Shown: positions 1 through 9,100, numbered from the stretch's first letter. The stretch: DNA of 64,000 nt from Methylophilus sp. (GCA_030696695.1 JAUYRP010000024.1:1-64000); one strand, 5' to 3'. Translations and numbers: made by a program. Notes: a model not told the origin generated them from the sequence alone.

Positions 1-2
1 TG

Positions 3-1571
3 GAACCGCAGCTCTACAAGGAAGTCGCAAAAATGCTGGACGAGCGTCGCGTCGACCGGGAGCAATACATCATTGACGTCGTAACGCAGCTAAAATACGA
101 GTTGAGCCAAGCTGGCATCAAGGCAGAGGTAAGCGGACGGCCCAAGCACATCTACAGCATCATCAAGAAGATGAAGCGCAAGCAGCTGGATTTCGGCGAG
201 CTCTACGATGTGCGTGCGGTGCGGATTCTGGTCGATGACATCAAGGACTGTTATGCGGCACTCGGGTTGATCCACAACTTGTGGCAACCTATCCCCGGGG
301 AATTCGACGACTACATCGCGCGCCCCAAGAGCAATAATTACCGTTCGCTGCATACCGCCGTCAGCGGGCCGCGCGGCTTGGCGCTGGAGGTGCAGATCCG
401 CACCTTCGAGATGCACCAGCATTCTGAACTGGGGGTCGCGGCGCACTGGCGCTACAAGGAAGGCGGCAAATCTGACGCCAAATTCGACGAGAAAATCGCC
501 TGGCTGCGCCAGATTCTGGCGTGGAAAGACGAAATGTCCGACAGCGGTGACCTGCTGGAGCAATTCAAGAGCGAACTGTTCCAGGACAAGGTCTACGTGC
601 TCACGCCACAGGGCAAGGTCATCGATCTGCCCAAGGTTGCCACCCCGATTGATTTCGCCTATACCCTGCATACTGATCTGGGGCACCGCACGCGCGGCGC
701 CAAGGTGGATGGCAGCATAGTGCCGCTCAATTACAAGCTGCAGAACGGCCAGCGGGTGGAAATCCTGACTTCAAAACAGGGCTCGCCCAGCCGCGACTGG
801 CTAAACCCCACGCTAGGTTACCTGCAAAGCCCGAGCGCACGCGCCAAGGTCAGACACTGGTTCAAATACCAGCATTTCGAGGAAAACGTAGCGCAGGGCC
901 GTGCAAGACTGGATCGCGAACTGCACCGGGCCGGCGTCGGCGCCATCAATCAGGGAAAAATCGCGCAGAAACTGCACTTCCAGAAACTGGAAGATTTTCT
1001 GGCCGCCATCGGGCGTGGAGATGTCAGCGAGCATCAAATCGCCCTCGCCATTCAGGAAGAGGCGGCACCCAGGCCGGAAGAAACCACCCTGCCATTCGCC
1101 CCCAGACGCACCACCGCCGTACTATCTCCGACAGGGGTCGTCGTCGAAGGCGTCGGCAACCTGCTGACCAGCACCGCCAAATGCTGCAAACCCGTGCCAC
1201 CGGATGCGATTGTCGGCTACGTCACACGCGACCACGGGGTGACCATCCACCGCATGGCCTGTGCCTTCGTCACGCGTCTACCGGGAGAACGGCGCGACCG
1301 CCTGCTCGACGCCAGATGGGGAGGCGGCCAAGACGTCAGAGCGGACGTCGATATTGAAGTGGAAGCCCACGACCGCCAAGGCCTGCTGCGCGACATCAGT
1401 GACCTGTTCGTGCGGGAAAAGGTCAACGCCACCAAGGCCAACACCATGAGCAGGAACAATCTGGCGCTGATGCAGTTTTCAATCGAGATAGCGGACCTGG
1501 AACAGCTCAACCGCCTGCTGGCGCTGATCCGCCAAGTACCGAGTGTTATCGTGGCGCGGCGGCGGGTTTAG
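3..1571 (+). CDS. relA: RelA-type (p)ppGpp synthetase, 5'-truncated by window edge
   Basis: Makes the alarmone (p)ppGpp on stalled ribosomes during the stringent response (family knowledge). The frame is open from base 3, so the N-terminal HD-like region lies outside the window. Numbering from the internal Met at base 33, the synthetase domain has the acidic E-F-D-D motif at about 90-93. That motif marks monofunctional RelA rather than bifunctional SpoT, which has R-x-K-D. A TGS domain follows at about 186-247, then a CC-containing region (CCKPVPPDAIVGY), then a C-terminal ACT domain over the last 75 residues. The gene is notably GC-rich: two 60-base lines counted by hand gave about 55% and 65%, against about 42% just downstream. 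This suggests foreign origin or a chimeric join. Confidence 0.9.
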   Translation, partial: EPQLYKEVAKMLDERRVDREQYIIDVVTQLKYELSQAGIKAEVSGRPKHIYSIIKKMKRKQLDFGELYDVRAVRILVDDIKDCYAALGLIHNLWQPIPGEFDDYIARPKSNNYRSLHTAVSGPRGLALEVQIRTFEMHQHSELGVAAHWRYKEGGKSDAKFDEKIAWLRQILAWKDEMSDSGDLLEQFKSELFQDKVYVLTPQGKVIDLPKVATPIDFAYTLHTDLGHRTRGAKVDGSIVPLNYKLQNGQRVEILTSKQGSPSRDWLNPTLGYLQSPSARAKVRHWFKYQHFEENVAQGRARLDRELHRAGVGAINQGKIAQKLHFQKLEDFLAAIGRGDVSEHQIALAIQEEAAPRPEETTLPFAPRRTTAVLSPTGVVVEGVGNLLTSTAKCCKPVPPDAIVGYVTRDHGVTIHRMACAFVTRLPGERRDRLLDARWGGGQDVRADVDIEVEAHDRQGLLRDISDLFVREKVNATKANTMSRNNLALMQFSIEIADLEQLNRLLALIRQVPSVIVARRRV

Positions 1572-1641
1572 AGACTATCCAGCAAGTCATCTCTGCGCTC
1601 ACTTGTCTGTGGGCGGCTTAAGGGTTCGAGTCCGTGATACG

Positions 1642-1713
1642 TCCTCGACCTGGGCTCGAACCAGGGACACACGGATTAACAGTCCGTTGCTCTACCGACT
1701 GAGCTATCGAGGA
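1642..1713 (-). tRNA. tRNA-Asn (GTT)
   Basis: Read on the minus strand, a full cloverleaf folds: acceptor TCCTCGA/TCGAGGA, D arm GCTC/GAGC, anticodon stem ACGGA/TCCGT with loop CTGTTAA (anticodon GTT), and T arm CCTGG/CCAGG. A strong promoter precedes it. The 3' end is odd. The base after the acceptor stem is C and no CCA follows, although tRNA-Asn normally has G at the discriminator position and the tRNA-Ser in this same window encodes CCA. The abnormal end coincides with the boundary of the GC-rich relA segment. Confidence 0.93.
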
Positions 1714-1737
1714 ATCGGTAGTACTTGTGAAGGCGTG

Positions 1738-1766
1738 ATAATACTGGCTTAGGCTTTGTTGGTCAA
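1738..1766 (-). promoter_or_regulatory. sigma70-type promoter of tRNA-Asn
   Basis: On the minus strand a -35 box TTGACC (1761-1766) is followed after exactly 17 bases by a -10 box TATTAT (1738-1743). The predicted start near 1731 gives an 18-base leader before the tRNA. The promoter lies on the low-GC side of the junction. Confidence 0.75.
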
Positions 1767-1795
1767 TCGTTAGATGAGAAAATTTAGGTAATTTA

Positions 1796-3136
1796 TTGAA
1801 AAAATCTAAAAAAATAATGGCAGGATTGATAGGCATATTCGTGCTGTTATTGGTTTTGCCTTTTTTAATTCCTACAGAAAAATATTTAGCAGAATTTGAG
1901 CGTGAAGTTGCTGCGCTACTTGGTGTGCCTGTAGACATTGAAAATGCACACATCTATTTTATTCCTTCACCCCGATTAAGCGTTGAGGGTATTGCTATTG
2001 GCCAATCACAAGATATCACGGTGCAGTCTGTGACTGTAATTCCAAGCCTATGGTCGTTATTTTCTTCGTCACGTACATTTGCACTCAATGTCCATCAGCC
2101 GGTCATTAAAGATACTGCAATGCCTTTTGTGTCCAAGCTGATGGCGTCAAAATCAAACACGTCTACACATTCCTCAATTGAAATAAGCCAAGTCGATGTT
2201 GATGGACTTACGTTGATATGGCCATCAGTCAAGTTGCCTATGTTTGATCTGCAGGTTGTTTTTTCAAAAGGGATGCAGCTTTCAACTGCTGAAGCTAAAA
2301 GTGAGGATGGGCAGCTAGAGATGAATATTCAGCCGAATGAGGCTGGGTATTCTATCGTAGTGAACATGGATGATTGGTTAATACCACTTTCTCACCCTTG
2401 GCAGGTCAATCAAGGCAGAGTTGATATGGCGTTGGTGAATCAAACGCTTGATGTGTCCAGTATGTCATTGCAAATGTATGGTGGGACCATTAATGGTCAT
2501 GCCAAGTTGGATTGGCAAAAAAACTGGCAACTGAACGGGAAAATTGAAATAAAGGATTTGTCACTTGCTGCACCTACAAAGATGATGAATCCAAATACTT
2601 ATCTAGGGGGCAGTTTGTTGAGCAAAGGTAAGTTTTCAGCAAATGCAAAAAATGCAGATCAATTACTGAATCAATTGAGTGCGGACTTTGTATTTACAGT
2701 GAATCAAGGTGTGCTTTACGGGCTAGACCTAGTAAAAGTGGCTAGTTTATTAGTAAAACAAAGCGCTAAAGGCGGGCAGACGCAATTTGACACCTTTACT
2801 GGAGAGCTTGCTGTGTCTGGTAAGCGCTATCATTTGAAACGCATGCAAGTAAGCTCTGGCTTGATTTCTGCAAAAGGTGATGTGCAAATTAACGAGCAAG
2901 ACAAGCTGGATGGTGCAGGGGAGGTGGAAATTAAACGAAGCGTTGGTTTGGTGTCTGTGCCGTTGATTGTGGCTGGCACGCTAGACAAGCCTTTGGTTTA
3001 TCCATCTAAAGCGGCACTGGCGGGGGCTGCTGTGGGCACAGCTATTCTAGGGCCTGGTTTAGGTACCAGCCTTGGCTCCAAGGCTGGTAGTGCAGTAAGT
3101 GGGTTGAAAGATTTATTTGGCGGTGGTGAAAAATAA
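1796..3136 (+). CDS. AsmA-family inner-membrane protein
   Basis: AsmA-like proteins are anchored in the inner membrane, extend into the periplasm and are linked to outer-membrane assembly or lipid transport (family knowledge). The 446-residue product starts with a basic stretch (KKSKK) and one hydrophobic anchor at about residues 8-26. An AsmA N-terminal pattern with VPVDIENAHI follows, and the C-terminus is Gly/Ala-rich (GPGLGTSLGSKAG). The start is TTG with AGG upstream; the first in-frame ATG at 1817 would remove part of the charged lead. It ends two bases before the convergent aminotransferase gene. The exact substrate cannot be told from sequence. Confidence 0.75.
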   Translation: MKKSKKIMAGLIGIFVLLLVLPFLIPTEKYLAEFEREVAALLGVPVDIENAHIYFIPSPRLSVEGIAIGQSQDITVQSVTVIPSLWSLFSSSRTFALNVHQPVIKDTAMPFVSKLMASKSNTSTHSSIEISQVDVDGLTLIWPSVKLPMFDLQVVFSKGMQLSTAEAKSEDGQLEMNIQPNEAGYSIVVNMDDWLIPLSHPWQVNQGRVDMALVNQTLDVSSMSLQMYGGTINGHAKLDWQKNWQLNGKIEIKDLSLAAPTKMMNPNTYLGGSLLSKGKFSANAKNADQLLNQLSADFVFTVNQGVLYGLDLVKVASLLVKQSAKGGQTQFDTFTGELAVSGKRYHLKRMQVSSGLISAKGDVQINEQDKLDGAGEVEIKRSVGLVSVPLIVAGTLDKPLVYPSKAALAGAAVGTAILGPGLGTSLGSKAGSAVSGLKDLFGGGEK

Positions 3137-3137
3137 T

Positions 3138-4349
3138 CTAACTAAGTGCTTTTTCAATACGATCAAGCGCTTCAGTTAAATTGGCCATGCTGGTTGCAAA
3201 TGAAATTCTAAAATAGCCCTCTGCGCCAAAGGCAGAGCCAGGCACCACTGCTACATCAAACTTTTCTAATAAGTACTCTGCTAGCGCCATATCGGTTGTT
3301 TCTGCAATTTTTCCTGCAGCATGCAAACGAGCAATGGCCGCACGCGCATCTGGGAATGCATAAAACGCACCGCCAGCCATTAAGCAGCTCAGTCCTGGCA
3401 TGGCGTTAAAGCGGTCAACCACGTATTTGTGGCGCTCTTTAAACGCTTTTACCATCGGTTCAATACACGCTTGGTCGCCACTCAACGCGGCTTCTGCTGC
3501 GTACTGTGAAATAGAAGTAGGGTTGCTGGTAGATTGGCTTTGTAAAATCTCCATGGCTTTGATGATGTAAGCTGGACCAGCGGCATAACCTATACGCCAA
3601 CCGGTCATTGAATAGGCTTTAGACACACCATTTAATACTATACAACGGTCTTTTAATGCAGGCGCTGCATTTAAGATGTTATGAAATTTTTGCCCAGTTA
3701 AATTGACGTGTTCGTACATGTCATCTGTGGCTACTAGCACATGTGGGTGTTTCAGTAATACTTCGCCAAGTGCTTTCAACTCATCAAGGCTGTATACCGC
3801 GCCTGTAGGGTTGGAAGGCGAGTTGAACATCACCAATTTCGTGTTAGGCGTAATGGCAGCTTCAAGTTGTGCTGGCAACAGTTTAAAACCTTGTTCAATA
3901 CCGCACTCAATGATAACTGGGGTAGCCTCTGCCACCATCGCTATGTCGGCATAAGATACCCAGTAAGGGGCTGGTACGATGACCTCATCGCCCTTGTTTA
4001 GCACTGCCAAACACAAGTTGAAAATAGTTTGCTTGCCGCCCACACCTACAATCACTTCATTCAGTTGGTAATCAAAGCCATTTTCGTTTTTAAATTTTGC
4101 GACAATAGCTTTTTTGAGTGCTGGAATACCACTGACCGGTGTGTACTTAGTGTAGCCCGCGTCAATTGCAGCCTTAGCCGCATCTTTAATGTGTTGCGGT
4201 GTGTCGAAATCGGGCTCGCCTGCAGCAAGGCCGATGATAGGTCTGCCTTCCGCTTTATATTTAGCAGCTTTTGCAGTAATCGCTAAAGTAGGGGATTCTT
4301 TGATAGATTGGACGCGTTGCGATAAAACGGTTGATGCAGAATTGCTCAA
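3138..4349 (-). CDS. aspC: PLP-dependent class I aminotransferase (aspartate aminotransferase type)
   Basis: Transfers the amino group between aspartate and 2-oxoglutarate, joining amino acid metabolism to oxaloacetate (family knowledge). The 403 residues show the class I fold signature: N-P-T-G at about 180-183, D-D-x-Y at 209-212, the PLP-binding lysine at about 244 in NGVSKAYSMTGWR, and a C-terminal Y-F-R-I-S-F segment with the substrate-carboxylate arginine. This is the type Ib aspartate aminotransferase subgroup in length and motifs. It sits downstream of the protease gene on the same strand. A 24-base perfect palindrome lies 26 bases before its start codon, so separate control is possible. 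Related aminotransferases with other substrates cannot be excluded. Confidence 0.85.
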   Translation of the reverse strand: MSNSASTVLSQRVQSIKESPTLAITAKAAKYKAEGRPIIGLAAGEPDFDTPQHIKDAAKAAIDAGYTKYTPVSGIPALKKAIVAKFKNENGFDYQLNEVIVGVGGKQTIFNLCLAVLNKGDEVIVPAPYWVSYADIAMVAEATPVIIECGIEQGFKLLPAQLEAAITPNTKLVMFNSPSNPTGAVYSLDELKALGEVLLKHPHVLVATDDMYEHVNLTGQKFHNILNAAPALKDRCIVLNGVSKAYSMTGWRIGYAAGPAYIIKAMEILQSQSTSNPTSISQYAAEAALSGDQACIEPMVKAFKERHKYVVDRFNAMPGLSCLMAGGAFYAFPDARAAIARLHAAGKIAETTDMALAEYLLEKFDVAVVPGSAFGAEGYFRISFATSMANLTEALDRIEKALS

Positions 4350-4375
4350 AATGACTTCCTTAGGCGTGCTTAGTA

Positions 4376-4399
4376 AATGTTTTTTATATAAAAAACATT
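4376..4399. repeat. 24-base perfect palindrome upstream of the aminotransferase gene
   Basis: The left half is AATGTTTTTTAT and the right half is its exact reverse complement, with no spacer. It lies between the start codon of the minus-strand aminotransferase gene (4349) and the end of the protease gene (4473). Its AT-rich centre includes TATATA, so it could be an operator, a promoter element or an RNA hairpin in the leader. Confidence 0.8.
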
Positions 4400-4472
4400 A
4401 TTTTACGCAAAAATCTTCTCTTATTACAGAGAAATTTCGCTTAAGGAAGTGAGGCTGTATGAATCGTACTTT

Positions 4473-5489
4473 TTAACAGGAATTGCCGCAGCCTAGTAGC
4501 TCGACATACTCATTGGCCAAGGTTTCATCAATGTTCGCTAATGCAACCTGAATGCGATGCATTTCAGCCGAATCGCCATTACTTTTGGCAATTAATCCCA
4601 TGTGCACTAAAGCATCATAATTATTGCCATCTAATAAAAATGCTTGGTTAAATGCCTTGGCTGCTAAATCGTTTTTGCTGATGTTCTCGAGGGCAACCCC
4701 TAGCGTGTACCAAGCTTCTGCCGTTTTTGGTTCTGCGACGGTCCATTTTTCTGCAACTTCGGCAAGTTTAGGCCAGTCTTGACGTGATTCAGGTACCGCT
4801 GCTTGCATGTAGAAAGGTTTTTTATCTTCATCTTCTTCCCACAAGGCTTTGCCTTCAATTGGGAATGTGGTAATTTCAGCTTGTTTTTCCAAGGTTTGTA
4901 GCCACTCAATAGGCAATGCAAAGTGGATGCTGCCACCAATTCCTGCTGTTTTAAATGTATTAATACCCACTAAATGACCATCCATATCAAACAAACCACT
5001 ACCACTCGCGCCCATTAAAAATTTAGCGCTGGTACGAATGACGTTGCCGGGGCTATTAGGATATAAGCCTTTTACATAGCCGCGTGATGTGAGTGGGGCA
5101 GGCACACCATTAGAGTGGCCGATACCGGCGACTTCCTGACCACGCTTGAGATCTGTGCTATTGCCGAGTTTTGCTGCTTTAAATGGTAGCTGGTGGGCCG
5201 ATACCAAACATAAATCATGCCAAGCATCAACTCTCACACCAGTAATCGCATAACTGTCTTCGCCACGAGAAATCCACGGCTGTTTTGTTGAACGTAGTAC
5301 ATGGCAGTTGGTGATGACTTTATTTTCGCCCACCACCACGCCTGAGCCGTATGCCATGCCGCCGTTGCTGTTATATCCACGAATCATGACCACACTGTAA
5401 AACGCATCCATCAAGCCTTGCATGTCATACGCTTTTGCAGGAAGAGTAAAACTTAAGAAACTAATAAGAAGGAAAAAGTTACGCATCAT
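4473..5489 (-). CDS. Secreted trypsin-like serine protease with C-terminal TPR repeats
   Basis: Probable periplasmic or secreted serine protease. A clear signal peptide ends near residue 20 (LPAKA). The catalytic triad of the chymotrypsin fold is visible as His63 in TNCHV, Asp92 in AWHDLCLV and Ser162 in GASGSGLFD. After about residue 200 the chain is helical, with a TPR-like stretch (AEAWYTLGVALENISKNDL) extending to a short Cys-containing end. The protein is 338 residues. It has no PDZ domain, so it is not a DegP or DegS type. Its targets are unknown; the TPR part may bind partner proteins. Confidence 0.75.
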   Translation of the reverse strand: MMRNFFLLISFLSFTLPAKAYDMQGLMDAFYSVVMIRGYNSNGGMAYGSGVVVGENKVITNCHVLRSTKQPWISRGEDSYAITGVRVDAWHDLCLVSAHQLPFKAAKLGNSTDLKRGQEVAGIGHSNGVPAPLTSRGYVKGLYPNSPGNVIRTSAKFLMGASGSGLFDMDGHLVGINTFKTAGIGGSIHFALPIEWLQTLEKQAEITTFPIEGKALWEEDEDKKPFYMQAAVPESRQDWPKLAEVAEKWTVAEPKTAEAWYTLGVALENISKNDLAAKAFNQAFLLDGNNYDALVHMGLIAKSNGDSAEMHRIQVALANIDETLANEYVELLGCGNSC

Positions 5490-5658
5490 GGCCCCAATTA
5501 AAAATTATATTTAGTGTTTTGTTGATGGACTATGGACAACATGCAAAGTTCGCAAAAGACTTGCGTGCTAATGAATTAAACTACTCGGTATATTCAACTA
5601 GGCATTTTGCATAAGCCTGTTAAAATTGATTTTTGTTTTTTCGCTATTGAGTGTCTTT

Positions 5659-7695
5659 GTGTTTGTTACTTTTCCAAATAGTAAATATCAATTGCATCAA
5701 CCATTCCCCCCCGCGGGAGATCAGCCTCAGGCCATAGATAAACTGACGCAAGGCATACACGATGGCCTAAAGTTCCAAACCTTGTTGGGCGTCACGGGCT
5801 CGGGCAAAACCTACACAATGGCCAATGTGATTGCGCGTACGGGTAAGCCTGCCATTGTGATGGCACCCAATAAAACGCTGGCGGCGCAGTTGTATAGTGA
5901 GTTTAGGGAGTTTTTTCCCAATAATTCGGTAGAGTATTTCGTCAGCTACTACGATTACTATCAGCCCGAAGCGTATGTGCCATCGCGTGATTTATTCATC
6001 GAAAAAGACTCCAGCATTAACGAACACATTGAGCAGATGCGTTTATCTGCAACTAAAGCGTTACTTGAGCGCGAGGACAGCATCATCGTGGCTACGGTTT
6101 CCGCCATTTACGGTATTGGTGACCCTAGCGATTACCACGGTATGGTGTTGCATTTAAAGCAAGGCGACAAGATGAGCCAGCGCGATGCGATTGACCGTTT
6201 AATCGGCATGCAATACGACCGCAATGACTTTGATTTTAGCCGTGGCTGTTTTAGGGTGCGTGGCGATATTATTGATATATTTCCGGCTGAAAATAACGAA
6301 ACAGCAGTGCGCGTAAGTTTGTTTGATGATGAGGTGGAAACCATCACCTTGTTTGATCCGCTCACTGGTCAAGTATTTAATAAGATTCAACGCTTTACTA
6401 TTTATCCTTCCAGCCATTATGTGACGCCTCGCGAAACCACTATTCGCGCGATGGAAGGCATCAAACAAGAGTTGCGCGACCGCGTCTCTTTTTACATCAA
6501 AGAAAATAAATTGGTGGAAGCGCAGCGTATTGAGCAACGCACGCGCTTTGATTTGGAAATGCTGAATGAAATTGGCTTTTGCAAAGGCATTGAGAACTAC
6601 TCGCGTCATTTATCTGGCCGTAAACCCGGAGATCCACCGCCAACACTCATTGATTATTTGCCTGATGATGCACTGATGATTATTGACGAAAGTCACGTCA
6701 CAGTACCGCAAATTGGCGGTATGTATTTGGGGGACCGTTCGCGTAAAGCCAATTTGGTGGATTATGGTTGGCGTTTACCTTCGGCGATGGATAATCGTCC
6801 GCTTAAATTTGAAGAATTTGAGCGCATTATGCGCCAGTGTGTCTTTATTTCCGCCACACCTGCCGATTACGAGAAAAACCATCAGCAGCAAGTGGTGGAA
6901 ATGATTGCAAGGCCTACAGGTTTGATAGACCCTGAGATTACGGTGAAGCCAGCAGATACGCAAGTCGATGATTTATTGGGTGAAATTAAACTGAGAACAG
7001 CAGTAGGTGAGCGCGTGCTGGCGACGACACTCACCAAACGCATGGCAGAAGACTTAACCGACTATTTGGCTGAGCATGGTATTAAAGTCCGTTATTTGCA
7101 TAGCGATATTGATACCGTGGAGCGCGTAGAAATTATTCGTGATTTACGTTTAGGTGAGTTTGATGTACTGGTCGGTATTAACTTATTGCGCGAAGGGCTC
7201 GACATCCCTGAAGTGTCGTTGGTCGCAGTGTTAGATGCAGATAAAGAAGGGTTTTTGAGGTCAGAGCGTAGTTTGATTCAAACAGCAGGCCGTGCAGCAC
7301 GTAATTTAAATGGCAGTGTCATTTTTTATGCCAATCGCATTACCCGCAGCATGAAAGCAGCGATGGATGAAACCACACGTCGTCGCACCATTCAAACCGC
7401 ATTTAATGAAGCCAATGGCATTGTTCCAAAAGGCATCACAAAACGTATTAAAGATATCATTGATGGTGTTTATGATGTAGAAGATGGCAAGCGGGAGCGT
7501 AAAGCAGCCCAAGAGCAAGCCAATTATGAAAGTTTAAGTGAAAAACAATTGGCCAAAGAGATGAAACGTCTAGAAAAAGCCATGCATGATGCAGCGAAAA
7601 ATCTGGAGTTTGAGAAGGCGGCTGATTTTAGAGATCAATTGAAAAAACTGAAGCTCAAAGTGTTTGGCGCAGAAATGCCAGACCTTAAAGAATAG
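5659..7695 (+). CDS. uvrB: Excinuclease ABC subunit B (UvrB)
   Basis: Damage-verifying helicase-like subunit of nucleotide excision repair, loaded by UvrA and partner of UvrC. The Walker A motif [10 protein letters not shown], the beta-hairpin region [12 protein letters not shown], helicase motif DESHV, the QTAGRAARN motif and a C-terminal UVR motif ([11 protein letters not shown]) are all present. The start is uncertain. The frame opens with TTG at 5626, which would add an odd hydrophobic lead. The family normally begins near V-T-F-P-N-S, so GTG at 5659 (GAG upstream) is preferred; TTG at 5647 is an alternative. It is a single-gene unit and about the usual length for the family. Confidence 0.95.
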   Translation: MFVTFPNSKYQLHQPFPPAGDQPQAIDKLTQGIHDGLKFQTLLGVTGSGKTYTMANVIARTGKPAIVMAPNKTLAAQLYSEFREFFPNNSVEYFVSYYDYYQPEAYVPSRDLFIEKDSSINEHIEQMRLSATKALLEREDSIIVATVSAIYGIGDPSDYHGMVLHLKQGDKMSQRDAIDRLIGMQYDRNDFDFSRGCFRVRGDIIDIFPAENNETAVRVSLFDDEVETITLFDPLTGQVFNKIQRFTIYPSSHYVTPRETTIRAMEGIKQELRDRVSFYIKENKLVEAQRIEQRTRFDLEMLNEIGFCKGIENYSRHLSGRKPGDPPPTLIDYLPDDALMIIDESHVTVPQIGGMYLGDRSRKANLVDYGWRLPSAMDNRPLKFEEFERIMRQCVFISATPADYEKNHQQQVVEMIARPTGLIDPEITVKPADTQVDDLLGEIKLRTAVGERVLATTLTKRMAEDLTDYLAEHGIKVRYLHSDIDTVERVEIIRDLRLGEFDVLVGINLLREGLDIPEVSLVAVLDADKEGFLRSERSLIQTAGRAARNLNGSVIFYANRITRSMKAAMDETTRRRTIQTAFNEANGIVPKGITKRIKDIIDGVYDVEDGKRERKAAQEQANYESLSEKQLAKEMKRLEKAMHDAAKNLEFEKAADFRDQLKKLKLKVFGAEMPDLKE

Positions 7696-7736
7696 TTAAT
7701 TCAATTGTTTATATTGGAATTGTAAAGTAAATTATT

Positions 7737-8009
7737 ATGTTTTTATCTGAGTACGCGAGTTACATTGGCACTGTCGGCGCAACACTTACTACAGTTTCGT
7801 TTGTGCCGCAGGTTATTCACTCTTATCGCACACGTGATTTATCTGGTGTTTCACTGTCGATGTACAGTATTTTTACGCTTGGTGTAGGTTTATGGCTGGT
7901 GTATGGATTGCTAAAGCAGGATTGGCCATTGATTGTAGCGAACAGCATTACCTTTTGTTTGGCGACGATAGTGATTGTCTTGAAAGTGCAGCAATTACTC
8001 AAAAAATAG
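7737..8009 (+). CDS. SemiSWEET-type PQ-loop membrane protein
   Basis: SemiSWEETs are three-helix half-transporters that dimerise to move sugars or related small molecules across the inner membrane (family knowledge). The 90 residues give three hydrophobic helices with a single PQ motif (FVPQVIHSYRTRD, P24-Q25) in the first. This is the expected length and layout of bacterial SemiSWEETs. The gene starts at ATG 41 bases after uvrB. The next gene also encodes a small membrane protein. The transported substrate is not deducible. Confidence 0.8.
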   Translation: MFLSEYASYIGTVGATLTTVSFVPQVIHSYRTRDLSGVSLSMYSIFTLGVGLWLVYGLLKQDWPLIVANSITFCLATIVIVLKVQQLLKK

Positions 8010-8064
8010 GCATTAATTGCCCTCAGGTGCTGAACTAATTTGTTCTCGAATATATCCACATGTT

Positions 8065-8409
8065 ATGAGTAAACTTTTTAACAAACTGTCAGGCTTTACA
8101 GAGACGCCGTCTGGTTTTGAATGGGTGTTGTTTAAAAGGCTACCCCTTCTATTTTTGCTAGGCACCTTGCTCGCTTGTATGCCTATGGCATATGTCTACT
8201 TTTTTGATCAACCTATTGATTTAGAAAAACAAAAAACGATTTATCTCTCCATAGGCTTAATCTTTAGTTATTGGTTTATTGTCGGCACCGTTGCAATAGG
8301 CTGTGTTGTGGTGATGATTATGAAAGGGCCTGCGTATGTAGCTGACCCGTATGCTTTACCTAAAGAAAATCCCGATTTAGAGAATAAGATGAATAAGCCT
8401 TTGTTTTAG
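8065..8409 (+). CDS. Small two-helix membrane protein, unknown function
   Basis: Not recognised. The ATG at 8065 is chosen because the frame's upstream extension starts from a TTG inside the previous intergenic stretch. The 114-residue product has two hydrophobic segments (about residues 29-48 and 65-89) separated by a short charged loop. It ends in a polar tail rich in Pro, Glu and Asn. It lies in the same direction as the SemiSWEET gene and convergent to the alternative oxidase gene. Confidence 0.6.
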   Translation: MSKLFNKLSGFTETPSGFEWVLFKRLPLLFLLGTLLACMPMAYVYFFDQPIDLEKQKTIYLSIGLIFSYWFIVGTVAIGCVVVMIMKGPAYVADPYALPKENPDLENKMNKPLF

Positions 8410-8451
8410 CATTATTCAATGTTAGGTAAATTTATTACTGTAAGACTTTAG

Positions 8452-9096
8452 TTATAGCTGGTCAGCAAAGTCATGATTCACATCACGGTGATTGGCTTCA
8501 TCAGCGCGCACAACAATAATCACATCCCTTAATGTTGCATCTGGTGGCAGTTTCCAATAGTCGATTGCAATTTGCGGTGCGGCGATATTTTCGTAGATGC
8601 CACTGTCAATGCCAGCCAAGTACTCAGTGTAGCTATATACGGCTTCTTCCTCAAAATAGCCAACTAAACGATGCGCAGTTTTATTAGAGATTAAATAAAG
8701 AATAAAAAAGCAATTATAGAAAATACCTTGAGCGAGCACGATTAATAAGCGCTCAAACCTGTTGGGTTTTGCAATCTCGACAAATGTCATCAGATGCATG
8801 CGTTCATTTTCGGCTTCGTCTAACAAAGTTTTAATCCAACCTTGGTCGGATTTCATAAGCCTGATAGAGCGTAAATGTTGCAAGGCGCCGCCCACCATGC
8901 CTGGCACAGCAGCAACAGTTTCTAGTACGACAGCACGATGACCGTAACGACCACTAAAAAAACGGTCTGCAAAAAAGCGTAAAAGTTTAGTCAGTGCTAA
9001 TGCAACTTTGTCAGATAAATCAACAGGTTGGTGATGTATTTCTAGTGGCGAGTTTAATGGCATATCTCTGCTTTGTGAATAAGATTGACTATACAC
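8452..9096 (-). CDS. aox: Alternative oxidase (diiron ubiquinol oxidase)
   Basis: Oxidises ubiquinol with oxygen to water without pumping protons, at the inner membrane. The four diiron motifs are present: LET (Glu59), NERMHL (Glu98 and His101), FEEEA (about 149-151) and [12 protein letters not shown] (Glu200 and His203). Length is 214 residues, in line with short bacterial forms. The frame begins with GTG at 9096 without a convincing ribosome site. ATG at 9063 ([11 protein letters not shown]) is an alternative that loses only a polar lead. A spaced inverted repeat sits directly upstream. In bacteria such oxidases are often tied to nitric oxide or cyanide tolerance (family knowledge); no such link is shown here. 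Confidence 0.9.
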   Translation of the reverse strand: MYSQSYSQSRDMPLNSPLEIHHQPVDLSDKVALALTKLLRFFADRFFSGRYGHRAVVLETVAAVPGMVGGALQHLRSIRLMKSDQGWIKTLLDEAENERMHLMTFVEIAKPNRFERLLIVLAQGIFYNCFFILYLISNKTAHRLVGYFEEEAVYSYTEYLAGIDSGIYENIAAPQIAIDYWKLPPDATLRDVIIVVRADEANHRDVNHDFADQL

Positions 9097-9100
9097 GTGT

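Noticed and set aside
90-686. 198-residue frame on the minus strand inside relA
   Set aside because: Exact antisense of a conserved synthetase/TGS region in GC-rich DNA; no ribosome site and no recognisable motifs.
1618-1953. 111-residue minus-strand frame across the tRNA-Asn
   Set aside because: It runs through the tRNA and its promoter and antisense to the AsmA gene start.
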